Shown here: positions 63,639-64,000 of the stretch, piece by piece
How positions within the stretch are numbered: the stretch's first letter is position 1
Layout of the letters: the number at the start of each line of letters is the position of its first letter
Position numbers and translations under genes: made by a program
Source of the DNA: Campylobacter hominis ATCC BAA-381
GTDB lineage: Bacteria; Campylobacterota; Campylobacteria; Campylobacterales; Campylobacteraceae
Assembly: GCF_000017585.1 (NCBI RefSeq)
Contig: NC_009714.1
Span: 248,001-312,000, forward strand
Reading direction: 5' to 3'
DNA length: 64,000 nucleotides
Notes under the pieces: model-generated
Databases searched by the model: none
What the model was told of the DNA's origin: nothing
Seen by the model: only the letters and a program-made list of their open reading frames with translations

Positions 63639-64000
63639 CGTTTTTCTCCATTGGATTAAAATTCAATTTTCTTGCTTTTTTTATAAAAATTTTAAATGCC
63701 TTTTCTTCTTTGGCGCCTATTTTATAACTTATGAAATTTAGATACCAAGTGATATCTTTTTTCGTTATACCGCGACTTTTGGCATACTCTGCCAAAATAT
63801 ACTGCGGAATTTTAACCTTTTGTTTTAAAAATTTTTTTATAAGACCGGTATAAAAATCACCGTTTTTTATACAACAGAATTTTGCAAAAACAAACGGCAA
63901 ATTATATTTTTTATGCCAAATTTCACCTAAATCATAAAATTTATCTCTACCTTCGTTTAAATAACATTTTAAGGCACGGTCACCTATTATAACTTCGCCT
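63631..64000 (-). CDS. mqnA: Menaquinone biosynthesis protein MqnA (chorismate dehydratase), C-terminal part
   Basis: 122 residues visible, 5' part outside the window. GEVIIGDRALKCYLNEG, YDLGEIWHKKYNLPFVFAKF and the closing helical segment GITKKDITWYLNFISYKIGA match MqnA/MqnD family ends, the first motif being specific for MqnA. Forms 3-enolpyruvylbenzoate for the futalosine route. The frame is open to base 64000. CC in FAKFCC replaces the usual Trp after VFA, a minor variation. Confidence 0.88.
   Translation of the reverse strand, partial: GEVIIGDRALKCYLNEGRDKFYDLGEIWHKKYNLPFVFAKFCCIKNGDFYTGLIKKFLKQKVKIPQYILAEYAKSRGITKKDITWYLNFISYKIGAKEEKAFKIFIKKARKLNFNPMEKNDG

Overview
The window is a low-GC (roughly one third GC by eye) epsilonproteobacterial chromosome segment, almost certainly Campylobacter. 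The order ppa-adk-aspS (minus) then nadK-recN-tatD-mltD-rlpA-...-kdsC-lptC-lptA-engB-...-pbp2 (plus) is the order I know from C. jejuni Cj0638c-Cj0652. mlaA-mlaC-RND, a Rrc-type desulforubrerythrin, moaA-queE-queD and the futalosine menaquinone genes (mqnA, mqnD, a UbiA-type prenyltransferase) all fit the same genus. Species is not decided; a human mucosal anaerobe of the C. hominis/C. ureolyticus kind is a guess, supported by the large amount of DNA that looks acquired from anaerobic Firmicutes.

Layout. (1) 1-8770: distal part of a prophage: tape measure, four distal-tail proteins, BR0599/DUF2163-type hub protein, a tail-tip protein whose N-terminal module is encoded separately and downstream, a fibre-like protein, and a repeat-rich presumed phage end. 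This end abuts a 5'-truncated Y-family DNA polymerase gene. (2) 9.7-24.9 kb: ordinary core genes with a small decayed stretch at 9.7-10.5 kb and a possible 16-codon leader ORF before nadK. (3) 25.1-32.1 kb: one 2342-residue autotransporter adhesin. (4) 32.4-36.2 kb: tRNA-Sec and the molybdate uptake/regulation genes modE-modA-mop-modC-modB (minus). (5) 36.3-45.1 kb: mlaA-mlaC-RND-EI24, desulforubrerythrin, prenyltransferase, moaA, queE, queD.

(6) 45.6-57.1 kb: an accessory island with Firmicutes-style signals (GGAGG ribosome sites, consensus promoters). It is the wreck of an integrative conjugative element (relaxase tail, YodL/DUF4316-like tail, AbiE pair broken by single-base losses) in which two cassettes stay intact. 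One is a three-gene operon of XRE regulator, Abi_C protein and an SF2 helicase carrying a C-terminal PD-(D/E)XK-like nuclease; this is the best candidate for an undescribed anti-phage system. The other is an arsenic operon arsR-acr3-permease-thioredoxin-arsC, with a CopZ-like Fe-S protein lying apart at the left edge. The island is flanked on the right by a 55-codon stub of a threonine dehydratase gene. (7) 57.4-64 kb: murB, mqnD, an RDD protein, a decayed gene, a patatin phospholipase, gdhA and the C-terminal part of mqnA (cut by the window edge).

Functional links: tRNA-Sec, molybdate transport and moaA all point to selenium- and molybdenum-dependent enzymes such as formate dehydrogenase encoded elsewhere; the nadK-to-mrdA block covers NAD(P), DNA repair, peptidoglycan and lipopolysaccharide export; mla genes handle outer-membrane lipid asymmetry.
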